From JACMJP01 sp046160675 (GTDB taxonomy: Bacteria; Bacteroidota; Bacteroidia; Chitinophagales; BACL12): a stretch of DNA of 62,351 nt. The stretch is from positions 1 through 62,351 of the forward strand of contig JBJXHH010000004.1 of assembly GCA_046160675.1 (NCBI GenBank), written 5' to 3'. This document shows positions 35,315-42,571 of the stretch, piece by piece. Below the pieces are notes generated by a model that was not told the origin of the DNA, did not search any database, and saw only the letters and a program-made list of their open reading frames with translations. The position numbers and the translations under genes are program-made. Position 1 is the stretch's first letter. Each line of letters opens with the position of its first letter.

Positions 35315-36541
35315 ATGATAAAAATATTTTTTCTCAATTTAATTTTTTTCCCATTGAGTTGTTTTTCGCAAACAGCATTTACTATTTACAATACTGAAAA
35401 CTCAGAACTACCTTCAAATACTGTGAATACAATTTATTTTGATACTGATGAAAATGTTTGGATAGCAACAGAAAATGGGTTGGCAAAGATTGATACAAAT
35501 GATACCTGGGATATATACAATACAGGCAATTCTGGTCTGCCTGATAATTTCATAAGAAGTGTTTTTGTTGATAATGATGGCGTTCTTTGGGTGGGAACAT
35601 TTCTCGGTGGCCTTTCAAAGTTTGACGGAACAATATGGGAAGTTTTTAATCCTGCAAACTCCGAAATCCCTGACTATCATATCCGTGCCATCAATAAAGA
35701 TATGAATGATACTCTCTGGCTCGGCACAACTGGAGGGCTGTGCAAATGGGATGGCACTGATTATTGGTATACTTATACAACGGATAACTCAACTTTAAAA
35801 TCCTCAAACATCACAGACATTTTAATTGATGATGAAAATGTAAAATACCTCGGCACTATCAATGGAGGTTTATCTACTTACGATGCCGGGGTTATCAATT
35901 ATTACAGAACAGAAAACTCAGAAATTGCAGACAACACAGTTCTTCAAATTGCAGAAGATACGTTCGGAAACAAATGGATGGCAACAACTTTTGGCGGTTT
36001 GAGTATTGTAACTCCTGCATTTACTTTCCTCAATTTTTCTCCCTTCAATTCAGACATTCCCGACCTTGAAATGAATGATGTAACTATTGATAAAAATAAT
36101 ATTGGAGTTCTTGCTATGCATTCTTTTGGACTTACAACTTTTGATAACACTGACTGGTTTACTTATGATATATCCAACTCCGAATTGCCTGAAAATACAT
36201 TAAACTGTGTTGCAATTGATAAAGAAAATAAGGTTTGGATAGGCACGGAAACCTCTGGGTTGGTAGTGTTTGACAGGGCTTTGTATGTTTCTGTTACAGG
36301 CCCGTCAAGTTCAGTTTTGCAATTATTTCCTAACCCCTGCAGTCAATTTATTTTTCTTTCCGGAAACTTTCATGATTCCGAAATCTTGATCACAAATATT
36401 TTTGGGGAAGTTGTTTTTAGTGCCCTTTCTATTTCTCAATCGCAGGTTATAGATATAAGCAAAATCCCTGAAGGAAATTATATTCTTTCCCTCAGGGATG
36501 ATTATTCTGTTATTAATAAAAATATTTTGATCGTTCGTTAA
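35315..36541 (+). CDS. Secreted two-component-propeller-like protein with T9SS type A sorting domain
   Basis: A 408-residue exported protein (signal peptide ending LSCFSQ). Residues about 22-325 contain seven or so repeats of about 45 residues with the pattern NSxLPDNxIxxIxxDxxxxxWVGTxxGGLxxFD (for example FVDNDGVLWVGTFLGGLSKF), as in two-component-regulator propeller blades. There is no kinase, membrane helix or DNA-binding part; instead residues about 330-408 are a type A sorting domain (LQLFPNPCSQFIFLSG ... PEGNYILSLRD). It is therefore a free-standing propeller exported by T9SS. Ligand unknown. Its stop overlaps the convergent lipoprotein gene by 4 nt. Confidence 0.85.
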   Translation: MIKIFFLNLIFFPLSCFSQTAFTIYNTENSELPSNTVNTIYFDTDENVWIATENGLAKIDTNDTWDIYNTGNSGLPDNFIRSVFVDNDGVLWVGTFLGGLSKFDGTIWEVFNPANSEIPDYHIRAINKDMNDTLWLGTTGGLCKWDGTDYWYTYTTDNSTLKSSNITDILIDDENVKYLGTINGGLSTYDAGVINYYRTENSEIADNTVLQIAEDTFGNKWMATTFGGLSIVTPAFTFLNFSPFNSDIPDLEMNDVTIDKNNIGVLAMHSFGLTTFDNTDWFTYDISNSELPENTLNCVAIDKENKVWIGTETSGLVVFDRALYVSVTGPSSSVLQLFPNPCSQFIFLSGNFHDSEILITNIFGEVVFSALSISQSQVIDISKIPEGNYILSLRDDYSVINKNILIVR

Positions 36542-36969
36542 AACCTGAACATCTCTGCCCTGCAATCAACATCATCAACTATAAAACCGTTTTGAACGGT
36601 TAGCACCTGGTAATCTACAATCAAAAGCGAATCTTCTAAACTGCCGCTTCCGCTGAATTCGTAAAAAATTTCGGGCCAACTAGATATATGAAATTGTTGT
36701 ACAGGGATAATGATCTTCATACCTGTAACAATTGCCTTCACATCCATTCCCGCTTCAAATAAGCCCGGAAACCCAAAAGCAATTTCATCGTTATAGTCAG
36801 ATTTATAAATATCCAACTCATAGTCAGAAACACCAACATCACAGTAATCATCAACTACATATCGTCCAACATATTCATCCCGAACATCATAATACGGAAT
36901 TTCGTCCCTGTCGCAGGAGAAAAGTATCATAGAAGCCGAAGCAATGATGAGTAAGTAATTTTTTTTCAT
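36538..36969 (-). CDS. Small lipoprotein of unknown function
   Basis: A 143-residue protein with a lipobox (IILFSC region; MKKNYLLIIASASMILFSC, Cys19). The mature part is acidic and Tyr/Asp-rich (RDEIPYYDVRDEYVGRYVVDDYC) and looks all-beta, with a GSLEDSLLIVDYQV strand pair, like small lipocalin-like Bacteroidota lipoproteins. I do not recognise a named family. It is divergent from hutU and ends inside the last codons of the propeller gene. Confidence 0.7.
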   Translation of the reverse strand: MKKNYLLIIASASMILFSCDRDEIPYYDVRDEYVGRYVVDDYCDVGVSDYELDIYKSDYNDEIAFGFPGLFEAGMDVKAIVTGMKIIIPVQQFHISSWPEIFYEFSGSGSLEDSLLIVDYQVLTVQNGFIVDDVDCRAEMFRF

Positions 36970-37047
36970 ATATCATGCTTTTGCCTTGCCTAAGCCAAAC
37001 ACTATGCCAACAGAAATATAACAAAAGTTAAAGCGAAGAGGGTATAT

Positions 37048-37055
37048 TAACTTTG
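37048..37055 (+). promoter_or_regulatory. Candidate -7 box of the urocanate hydratase gene
   Basis: TAACTTTG exactly matches TAnnTTTG. The TTG at 37053 that could be read as an in-frame start is the end of this box, so translation must begin further on, at ATG 37095, giving a leader of about 36 nt. No -33 TTTG. Confidence 0.45.
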
Positions 37056-37094
37056 CAACCGGAACAAGGCATCGCAACTCAATCAAAAAGTAAA

Positions 37095-39098
37095 ATGAAC
37101 GCATTTCAGCAAGAAATTTTGCAAGGTATCCCTGAAGATTTACCGGCATCAAAAAGTTATGACACTTCGATAAATCATGCGCCGAAAAGAAAAGATATTT
37201 TGAACAAGGAAGAAAAAATTCTTGCAATAAAAAACGCCCTCCGGTACTTTCCTAAAAAATTTCATTCAATCCTGGCAAGAGAATTTGCTGATGAATTAAA
37301 AACTTACGGAAGAATTTACATGTATCGCTTTCGTCCCGAGTATGAAATAAAAGCAAGGAGTTTTTCTGATTACCCACATCAAAGTAAGCAAGCTGCATGT
37401 ATTATGCTCATGCTGCAAAACAATTTAGATCATGCTGTAGCCCAGCATCCGCATGAATTAATCACCTACGGAGGCAATGGTGCAGTATTTCAAAATTGGG
37501 CGCAGTATCTTATCACAATGCATTACCTCGCAACCATGACGGATGAACAAACATTAGTACTTTATTCAGGCCATCCGCTTGGGTTGTTTCCTTCACATAA
37601 AAATGCCCCCAGGGTTGTTGTAACAAATGGGATGATGATACCTAACTATTCAAAACCCGATGACTGGGAAAAATTTAATGCGCTTGGAGTTACTCAATAT
37701 GGGCAAATGACAGCAGGTTCATTTATGTATATCGGACCGCAGGGCATTGTGCACGGAACAAATATCACTGTATTGAATGCAGCAAGGAAAATTGATAAAG
37801 CCGCAAAAGATTGTTCGGGAAAAATATTTGTAACCGCAGGATTGGGTGGTATGAGCGGTGCTCAACCAAAAGCAACTGTGATTGCAAAAGGTATCTGCGT
37901 TGTGGCAGAAGTGAATGATGCCGCAACAAATAAAAGACATGTACAGGGTTGGGTGGATGAGGTGTTTGAAGATTTGAATATATTGCTTGAAAGAATGTTG
38001 CTTGCAAAAAAAAACAAAGAAGCCGTTTCTCTTGCTTATAAAGGAAATATTGTTGACTTGCTGGAATTTCTTGCAGAAAAAAATATTAAAATAGAAATAG
38101 GTAGTGATCAAACATCATTGCACAATCCTTTTGCCGGCGGCTATTACCCTGTTGGTTTAAGTTATGAAGAAAGTAAAAAAATGATGGCTGAACAGCCAGA
38201 ATTATTTAAAGAAAAAGTATATACCAGTTTGCGCCGTCATGTTGCAGCCATCAATACACTTGTAGAAAACGGGATGTACTTTTTTGATTACGGAAATGCG
38301 TTTTTACTGGAAGCTGCAAGGGCCGGTGCAAAAATTCTAGATGATAAAAAAGATTTTATCTATAAAAGCTATGTGCAGGATATTTTAGGTCCAATGTGTT
38401 TTGATTACGGCTTTGGGCCGTTTCGCTGGGTGTGCTGCAGCAATGATGAAAAAGATTTAAGAGTCACAGATGAAATTGCTGCAAATATTTTGGAAGAAAT
38501 ATATGCAACAGCTCCTGATGAAATTAAATTGCAGTTATCGGATAATATCAACTGGATAAAATCTGCGATGGAAAATAAAATGGTAGTTGGCAGCCAGGCG
38601 AGAATATTATATGCTGATGCGGAAGGAAGAATGAAAATTGCAAAAGCATTTAATGATGCGATTAAATCCGGAAAAATTTCTGCGCCTGTTGTGTTGGGCA
38701 GAGATCATCATGATGTAAGCGGAACCGATTCGCCCTACAGGGAAACAAGTAACATCTATGATGGCAGCAAATTCACTGCAGACATGGCGATACACAATGT
38801 CATTGGCGACAGCTTCCGTGGCGCTACATGGGTGAGCATTCACAACGGTGGTGGAGTTGGCTGGGGCGAAGTAATTAACGGGGGTTTCGGGATGGTGCTA
38901 GATGGAAGTGACGATGCAGAAAATAATTTGACTCAAATGTTATTCTGGGATGTAAATAATGGAATAGCAAGAAGAAGTTGGGCAAGAAATGAAGAAGCCA
39001 TTTTTGCTATAAAAAGAGAAATGGAAAGAACAAAAAATTTAAAAGTGACTTTGCCAGAGATGGTGGATGATAAAATTGTGAGAGAATCAATAATGTAA
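37095..39098 (+). CDS. hutU: Urocanate hydratase
   Basis: A 667-residue NAD-dependent lyase that converts urocanate to 4-imidazolone-5-propionate in histidine breakdown. Recognisable conserved blocks include LITYGGNGAVFQNWAQY, LVLYSGHPLGLFPSH, the glycine-rich nucleotide site TAGLGGMSGAQPKA, FGPFRWVCCSNDEKDL and RDHHDVSGTDSPYRET. The length is that of the longer (about 660-680 residue) branch of the family. The start is the ATG at 37095; the upstream TTG lies in the promoter. No hutH, hutI, hutG or ftcD is in the window, so the gene is separated from the rest of its pathway. Confidence 0.93.
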   Translation: MNAFQQEILQGIPEDLPASKSYDTSINHAPKRKDILNKEEKILAIKNALRYFPKKFHSILAREFADELKTYGRIYMYRFRPEYEIKARSFSDYPHQSKQAACIMLMLQNNLDHAVAQHPHELITYGGNGAVFQNWAQYLITMHYLATMTDEQTLVLYSGHPLGLFPSHKNAPRVVVTNGMMIPNYSKPDDWEKFNALGVTQYGQMTAGSFMYIGPQGIVHGTNITVLNAARKIDKAAKDCSGKIFVTAGLGGMSGAQPKATVIAKGICVVAEVNDAATNKRHVQGWVDEVFEDLNILLERMLLAKKNKEAVSLAYKGNIVDLLEFLAEKNIKIEIGSDQTSLHNPFAGGYYPVGLSYEESKKMMAEQPELFKEKVYTSLRRHVAAINTLVENGMYFFDYGNAFLLEAARAGAKILDDKKDFIYKSYVQDILGPMCFDYGFGPFRWVCCSNDEKDLRVTDEIAANILEEIYATAPDEIKLQLSDNINWIKSAMENKMVVGSQARILYADAEGRMKIAKAFNDAIKSGKISAPVVLGRDHHDVSGTDSPYRETSNIYDGSKFTADMAIHNVIGDSFRGATWVSIHNGGGVGWGEVINGGFGMVLDGSDDAENNLTQMLFWDVNNGIARRSWARNEEAIFAIKREMERTKNLKVTLPEMVDDKIVRESIM

Positions 39099-39100
39099 GA

Positions 39101-39274
39101 TCATTGTTTCTTATCTTTTGTATTTATTCGCCCTGCTTTTTTCAATGCATCATTTAAAAGAAACTCAATCTGTCCGTTTACACTGCGAAAATCATCCGCC
39201 GCCCATTTTTCAACGGCTTTTAAAATATCGGGAGATATTCTCAGTACAAATGGCTTCTTATTTTCCTTTGGCAC
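39101..39274 (-). CDS. 57-residue Arc-type ribbon-helix-helix DNA-binding protein (GTG start)
   Basis: A short gene starting at GTG 39274-39272 and ending at TGA 39103-39101. It encodes 57 residues: a Lys-rich lead, the beta strand PFVLRIS, helix A (PDILKAVEKWAADDF) and helix B after the turn (RSVNGQIEFLLNDALKKAG), then a basic tail. This is the Arc/MetJ ribbon-helix-helix plan, close to Arc itself around RSVNxxIxxxL. Its GTG shares one base with the stop of the upstream gene (TAGTG), the classical form of translational coupling, so it is expressed with the membrane-protein and SPFH genes. It probably represses this operon through the 11-bp repeats at 40665-40703. Its stop lies 2 bp from that of hutU. 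Confidence 0.85.
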   Translation of the reverse strand: MPKENKKPFVLRISPDILKAVEKWAADDFRSVNGQIEFLLNDALKKAGRINTKDKKQ

Positions 39275-39786
39275 TATTTAATTTCTTTTTCTGCAATATA
39301 TTTTCTCAAAAAACTTTGCATCATTTCCGTATTGGCAATGCTGAATACTTTTCTCCTGCCATCATTCAATATAAATTCCACTTGGTCGTTCGTATGCATA
39401 ATATAGCCTGTTTTGCGTTTGAAAATTGCTATGCGGTAACCAAAGCCCCCTAACTCGCTGAAGAGTTTTGTTTTCTTTATTTGCCAGCTTACTATAGTAT
39501 TAAAATCAATTACTTTTCTCTTTGGTAATATTGGAAAATACCTGTATCCGAAACCTTCCTTACTCACATCAGTTTCAAGTTTCGTTCGAAAGATCAAAAG
39601 AAAAGCAAGAGTAAATGCCATCAAAACAAAAAGCGGAACAAGGATTGTCATGTATATATCCTGCCCCTCTTTCACCATCTCATACACAAAAAAACTCATC
39701 CCAAGAATTACTACTGCTGAACTAAATAAAACCAACCCAAGTAAGAGCGGGCTTTTTATTCTTTGTTCTTCCTTGTACTCCATCAT
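39274..39786 (-). CDS. Two-helix membrane protein with a PH-like cytoplasmic domain
   Basis: A 170-residue protein from ATG 39786 (an in-frame longer start at 39816 would overlap the SPFH gene; ATG 39783 is equally possible). Two transmembrane helices lie near residues 13-35 and 45-68 (LLLGLVLFSSAVVILGMSFF, MTILVPLFVLMAFTLAFLLI). The remaining ~100 residues read as a small beta-rich domain: KLETDVSKEGFGYRYFPI, KVIDFNTIVSWQIKK, VEFILNDGRRKVFSI, then a C-terminal helix. This layout resembles bacterial PH-like membrane proteins; that assignment is inference. It starts 7 nt after the SPFH stop and its TAG overlaps the GTG of the ribbon-helix-helix gene. Confidence 0.8.
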   Translation of the reverse strand: MMEYKEEQRIKSPLLLGLVLFSSAVVILGMSFFVYEMVKEGQDIYMTILVPLFVLMAFTLAFLLIFRTKLETDVSKEGFGYRYFPILPKRKVIDFNTIVSWQIKKTKLFSELGGFGYRIAIFKRKTGYIMHTNDQVEFILNDGRRKVFSIANTEMMQSFLRKYIAEKEIK

Positions 39787-39793
39787 AAAAATT

Positions 39794-40648
39794 CTAATTA
39801 TATAATGTGCCTGCATTCACAACAGGATTTACAGCCTTATCTCCACACAGCACAACCAATAAATTACTCACCATCGCAGCTTTCTTTTCATCATCAAGAT
39901 CTACAATATTTTCTGCTGATAATTTATTTAAGGCAAGTTGCACCATGCCCACAGCCCCTTCTACAATTTTAGTTCTTGCTGCAACAACAGCAGTTGCCTG
40001 TTGTCTTTGTAACATGGCATGTGCAATTTCTTCAGCATAGGCAAGATGTGTAATTCTCGCTTCTATAATACGCACTCCTGCAAGCATTAAACGATCCTTT
40101 AACTCATTAACAAGCACATCATTTATATGCTCCCCTCCACCCCTTAGTGTTATTTCTTTTGTTTCATCATCACCAAAATGATCGTAGGAATAAGAACCCG
40201 CAAGATGTCGAACGGCTGTATCACTTTGTAGTTTTACATATAATTCATAATTCTCCACTTCAAATTTTGCTTTAGCAGAATCTTCTACCTGCCATATGAT
40301 TACTGTTCCTATAATGATAGGATTTCCCAGCCTGTCATTTACTTTTATTTTATCCCCCTCCAGGGTTCGGGCTTTCAAAGATATTTTGGCTGCCGAATAA
40401 AAGGGATTTGCCCAAAAAAACCCATTATCTCTTACTGTGCCGATGTACTTTCCAAAAAGAACAAGCACTTTGCTGTCGTTCGGGTTTACGATAAAAAACC
40501 CGAGCAATACAAAAAATACAATTATGAAAAGAAGACTCCACAAGGGGTGCTCAAAGCTGACCAGGTATCCAACTCCGGCCAGGGATAGAAAAAAAATGAA
40601 CAGCATCAGGTATCCTGAGGCGGGTTTAACATTTTTGTCGGTTATCAT
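39794..40648 (-). CDS. SPFH-domain (stomatin/prohibitin-like) membrane protein
   Basis: A 284-residue protein with two adjacent N-terminal hydrophobic segments (about 10-28 and 33-52) and an SPFH/band 7 domain (about 55-220). Family features include VVNPNDSKVLVLFGKYIGTV-like entry strands, GNPIIIGTVIIWQVEDSAKA and the C-terminal helix EARITHLAYAEEIAHAMLQR followed by QQATAVVAARTKIVEGAVGM. SPFH proteins oligomerise in membrane microdomains and scaffold or regulate other membrane proteins. There is no NfeD or FtsH partner here. Instead it leads a three-gene operon with a PH-like membrane protein and a ribbon-helix-helix protein. Confidence 0.92.
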   Translation of the reverse strand: MITDKNVKPASGYLMLFIFFLSLAGVGYLVSFEHPLWSLLFIIVFFVLLGFFIVNPNDSKVLVLFGKYIGTVRDNGFFWANPFYSAAKISLKARTLEGDKIKVNDRLGNPIIIGTVIIWQVEDSAKAKFEVENYELYVKLQSDTAVRHLAGSYSYDHFGDDETKEITLRGGGEHINDVLVNELKDRLMLAGVRIIEARITHLAYAEEIAHAMLQRQQATAVVAARTKIVEGAVGMVQLALNKLSAENIVDLDDEKKAAMVSNLLVVLCGDKAVNPVVNAGTLYN

Positions 40649-40664
40649 ATGTTTGTAATTTTAA

Positions 40665-40703
40665 TGATATTATTTTGATATCATAAAGATATAATAATGA
40701 TTT
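40665..40703. repeat. 11-bp direct repeats upstream of the SPFH operon, candidate ribbon-helix-helix operator
   Basis: GATAT occurs at 40666, 40677 and 40688, exactly 11 bp apart, with a fourth weaker copy GATTT at 40699. The three full units share GATATnATww (TGATATTATTT, TGATATCATAA, AGATATAATAA). One helical turn between copies would place bound dimers on one DNA face, and the two half-sites of the Arc operator are also about 11 bp apart. The array overlaps the -7 box of the operon that encodes the Arc-like protein. Confidence 0.6.
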
Positions 40704-40716
40704 TTACATTTCCAAA
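40684..40716 (-). promoter_or_regulatory. Candidate promoter of the SPFH operon
   Basis: On the minus strand TTTG (40716-40713) is followed after 21 nt by TATCTTTA (40691-40684), a 7-of-8 match to TAnnTTTG. The leader to the ATG at 40648 is about 32-35 nt. The GATAT repeats cover the -7 box, so their occupancy should silence it. Confidence 0.4.
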
Positions 40717-40798
40717 TTCAAAGACGGTTTTTTTTCTGGAAAAAATGAAATCCGGAGCAAGTCGTCATTCATAGTATCTTAGAACCAAAATTGATCAA

Positions 40799-41773
40799 AT
40801 GAAATACTTTCTAACCGGGGCAACGGGTTTCCTCGGAGGTGTAATGGCAAGGAAACTCCTTGAAAAAAACCATGAAGTTGTGGCATTAGTACGCAACCCC
40901 GATAATGCAAAAACCTTAATTGACTTGGGTGCAACTGTAATACAGGGAGATGTGACTGAAAAAGAAAGTATGCGGGATGCAATGAAAAATTGCGATGGTG
41001 TTTTTCATGTTGCGGCATGGTATAAGGTGGGTGTTCGGGATAAAAGCCCGGGTTATAAAATAAATGTTGAAGGAACAAGAAATGTTCTTGAGTTAATGAA
41101 AGAACTCAATATTAAAAAAGGAGTTTATACCAGTACACTTGCTATTAATTCAAATACACATGGAAAACTGATGGATGAAAGTTACCATTACAACGGTAAT
41201 CATCTTAGTGAATATGACAGAACTAAAGCGCTAGCGCATGAAGTTGCGAAGCAATTTATAAAAGAGGGTTTGCCATTAGTGATTGTTATGCCGGGTTTAA
41301 TTTACGGGCCTGACGGAACAAGCTTAACTGATGAGGCGTTGCGGCTATACTTAAAAAAGAAGTTACCAATGATCTCCTCAGGCGCAATGTATTGCTGGGC
41401 ACATGTAGAAGACGTTGCTGAAGGACACCTTCTGGCAATGGAAAAAGCGCCGACAGGTTCTACATATATTATATGCGGCCCATCACACTCAATTAAAGAG
41501 GCATTTACAATTGCTCATAAAATTACAGGTATAAGAAAACCCATTCCGATTCCACCGTGGATGCTGAAAATGACAGCAGCGATGGTGAAACCAATTGAGT
41601 TAGTTTTCACTATGCCTGAGATGTATGCAAGTGAAACACTTTTCGTAAGCTCAGATATAACTTATCTTGGTGATAATGGGAAAGCAAAAAAAGAACTGGA
41701 TTATAACCCGAGGCCGCTGGAAGAAGGTTTGAAACAAACCCTGGAGTATGAGCTGCAAAAAATGAAAAAATAA
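40799..41773 (+). CDS. NAD(P)-dependent epimerase/dehydratase-type oxidoreductase (extended SDR)
   Basis: A 324-residue cytoplasmic enzyme of the extended short-chain dehydrogenase family. The dinucleotide motif TGATGFLG is at residues 6-13, HVAAWYKVG follows the fourth strand, Ser/Thr sits at TSTLA (112-115), and the catalytic pair is Tyr139/Lys143 in YDRTKAL. It resembles dihydroflavonol-reductase-like and hopanoid-associated epimerases, but the substrate cannot be set by eye. The stop codon directly abuts that of the convergent omega-amidase gene. Confidence 0.87.
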   Translation: MKYFLTGATGFLGGVMARKLLEKNHEVVALVRNPDNAKTLIDLGATVIQGDVTEKESMRDAMKNCDGVFHVAAWYKVGVRDKSPGYKINVEGTRNVLELMKELNIKKGVYTSTLAINSNTHGKLMDESYHYNGNHLSEYDRTKALAHEVAKQFIKEGLPLVIVMPGLIYGPDGTSLTDEALRLYLKKKLPMISSGAMYCWAHVEDVAEGHLLAMEKAPTGSTYIICGPSHSIKEAFTIAHKITGIRKPIPIPPWMLKMTAAMVKPIELVFTMPEMYASETLFVSSDITYLGDNGKAKKELDYNPRPLEEGLKQTLEYELQKMKK

Positions 41774-42571
41774 TCAGAGTTTTATTTCAAACTCATCCCT
41801 GTCATCTAAAAAGGGAAGCTTTCTTCTTGTTGCTATTAAATCCTGTTTTGAGAGGCTTATTGTTTGAACACATTCCTCTTTTTCAACTTCAAAAAGAATT
41901 TCACCCATTGCATTTATTACACAACTGTTACCTGTATGATAAAAGCCATTTCCATCAATTCCCACTCTGTTAACACCAACTACATAACATTGATTTTCAA
42001 TCGCTCTTGCTATCAATAATTGCCTCCAGGCATAAACTCTTTTTTCGGGCCAGTTGGCAACGTAAATCAAAACATCGTAAGGATGGTTTCCCATTTCAGT
42101 AAATGGAGATGATTGCCTTGCCCAGATTGGAAAACGTAAATCATAACAGATTAATGGAAGTATTTTCCAACTATCAATCTCCGGGAATATCTTCATTTCT
42201 CCGGGCGAGTAATGCTTGTGTTCCTCTCCCAAAGAAAAGAGGTGACGCTTATCATAAAATTCAAATTCTCCGTCAGGCTGTATCCAAAGGAGCCTGTTGT
42301 AATATTTATTTTTATCTTCAATGATCAAACTTCCTGTTATGACGCAGTTTTTCTCCTGCGATATATTTTGCATCCATTCTATAGATGTCCCCCACATGTT
42401 TTCAGCAAGTGGTTTGTTGTTCATGCTAAATCCGGTAGAAAACATCTCAGGAAGAATGATGAGGTCTGTTTCAGAAACATCCTTTAGTAGCTCAGAAAAA
42501 TGAGAAAGGTTTTTTTCTTTCTCCTCCCAGGCCAAATCTGCCTGTACTATCGTAATTTTCAAATCTTGCAT
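41774..42571 (-). CDS. Omega-amidase-like nitrilase-family hydrolase
   Basis: A 265-residue carbon-nitrogen hydrolase. The Glu-Lys-Cys triad is visible: Glu42 (LPEMFSTGF), Lys108 (YDKRHLF) and Cys142 (ICYDLRFP). The sequence is closest to the YafV/omega-amidase branch, which hydrolyses 2-oxoglutaramate or 2-oxosuccinamate to the free oxo acid and ammonia. Its gene overlaps the preceding aminotransferase gene by 13 nt. Glutamine transamination yields 2-oxoglutaramate, so the two enzymes can act in sequence and pull the transamination forward. Confidence 0.87.
   Translation of the reverse strand: MQDLKITIVQADLAWEEKEKNLSHFSELLKDVSETDLIILPEMFSTGFSMNNKPLAENMWGTSIEWMQNISQEKNCVITGSLIIEDKNKYYNRLLWIQPDGEFEFYDKRHLFSLGEEHKHYSPGEMKIFPEIDSWKILPLICYDLRFPIWARQSSPFTEMGNHPYDVLIYVANWPEKRVYAWRQLLIARAIENQCYVVGVNRVGIDGNGFYHTGNSCVINAMGEILFEVEKEECVQTISLSKQDLIATRRKLPFLDDRDEFEIKL

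Noticed and set aside
37053..37094. Upstream TTG start extending hutU by 14 codons
   Set aside because: The TTG is part of an exact -7 box TAACTTTG and the added residues are not family-like; ATG 37095 is preferred.
39118..39453. 111-codon plus-strand open frame after hutU
   Set aside because: It runs antisense to the ribbon-helix-helix gene and the end of the PH-like gene; its translation is Phe/His/Cys-rich with no domain, while the minus strand encodes a recognisable protein.
39274..40648. Toxin-antitoxin reading of the small ribbon-helix-helix gene and its neighbour
   Set aside because: The partner is a two-helix membrane protein with a PH-like domain following an SPFH protein, with no RelE, PIN, MazF or other toxin motif, and the order (antitoxin-like gene last) is unusual.
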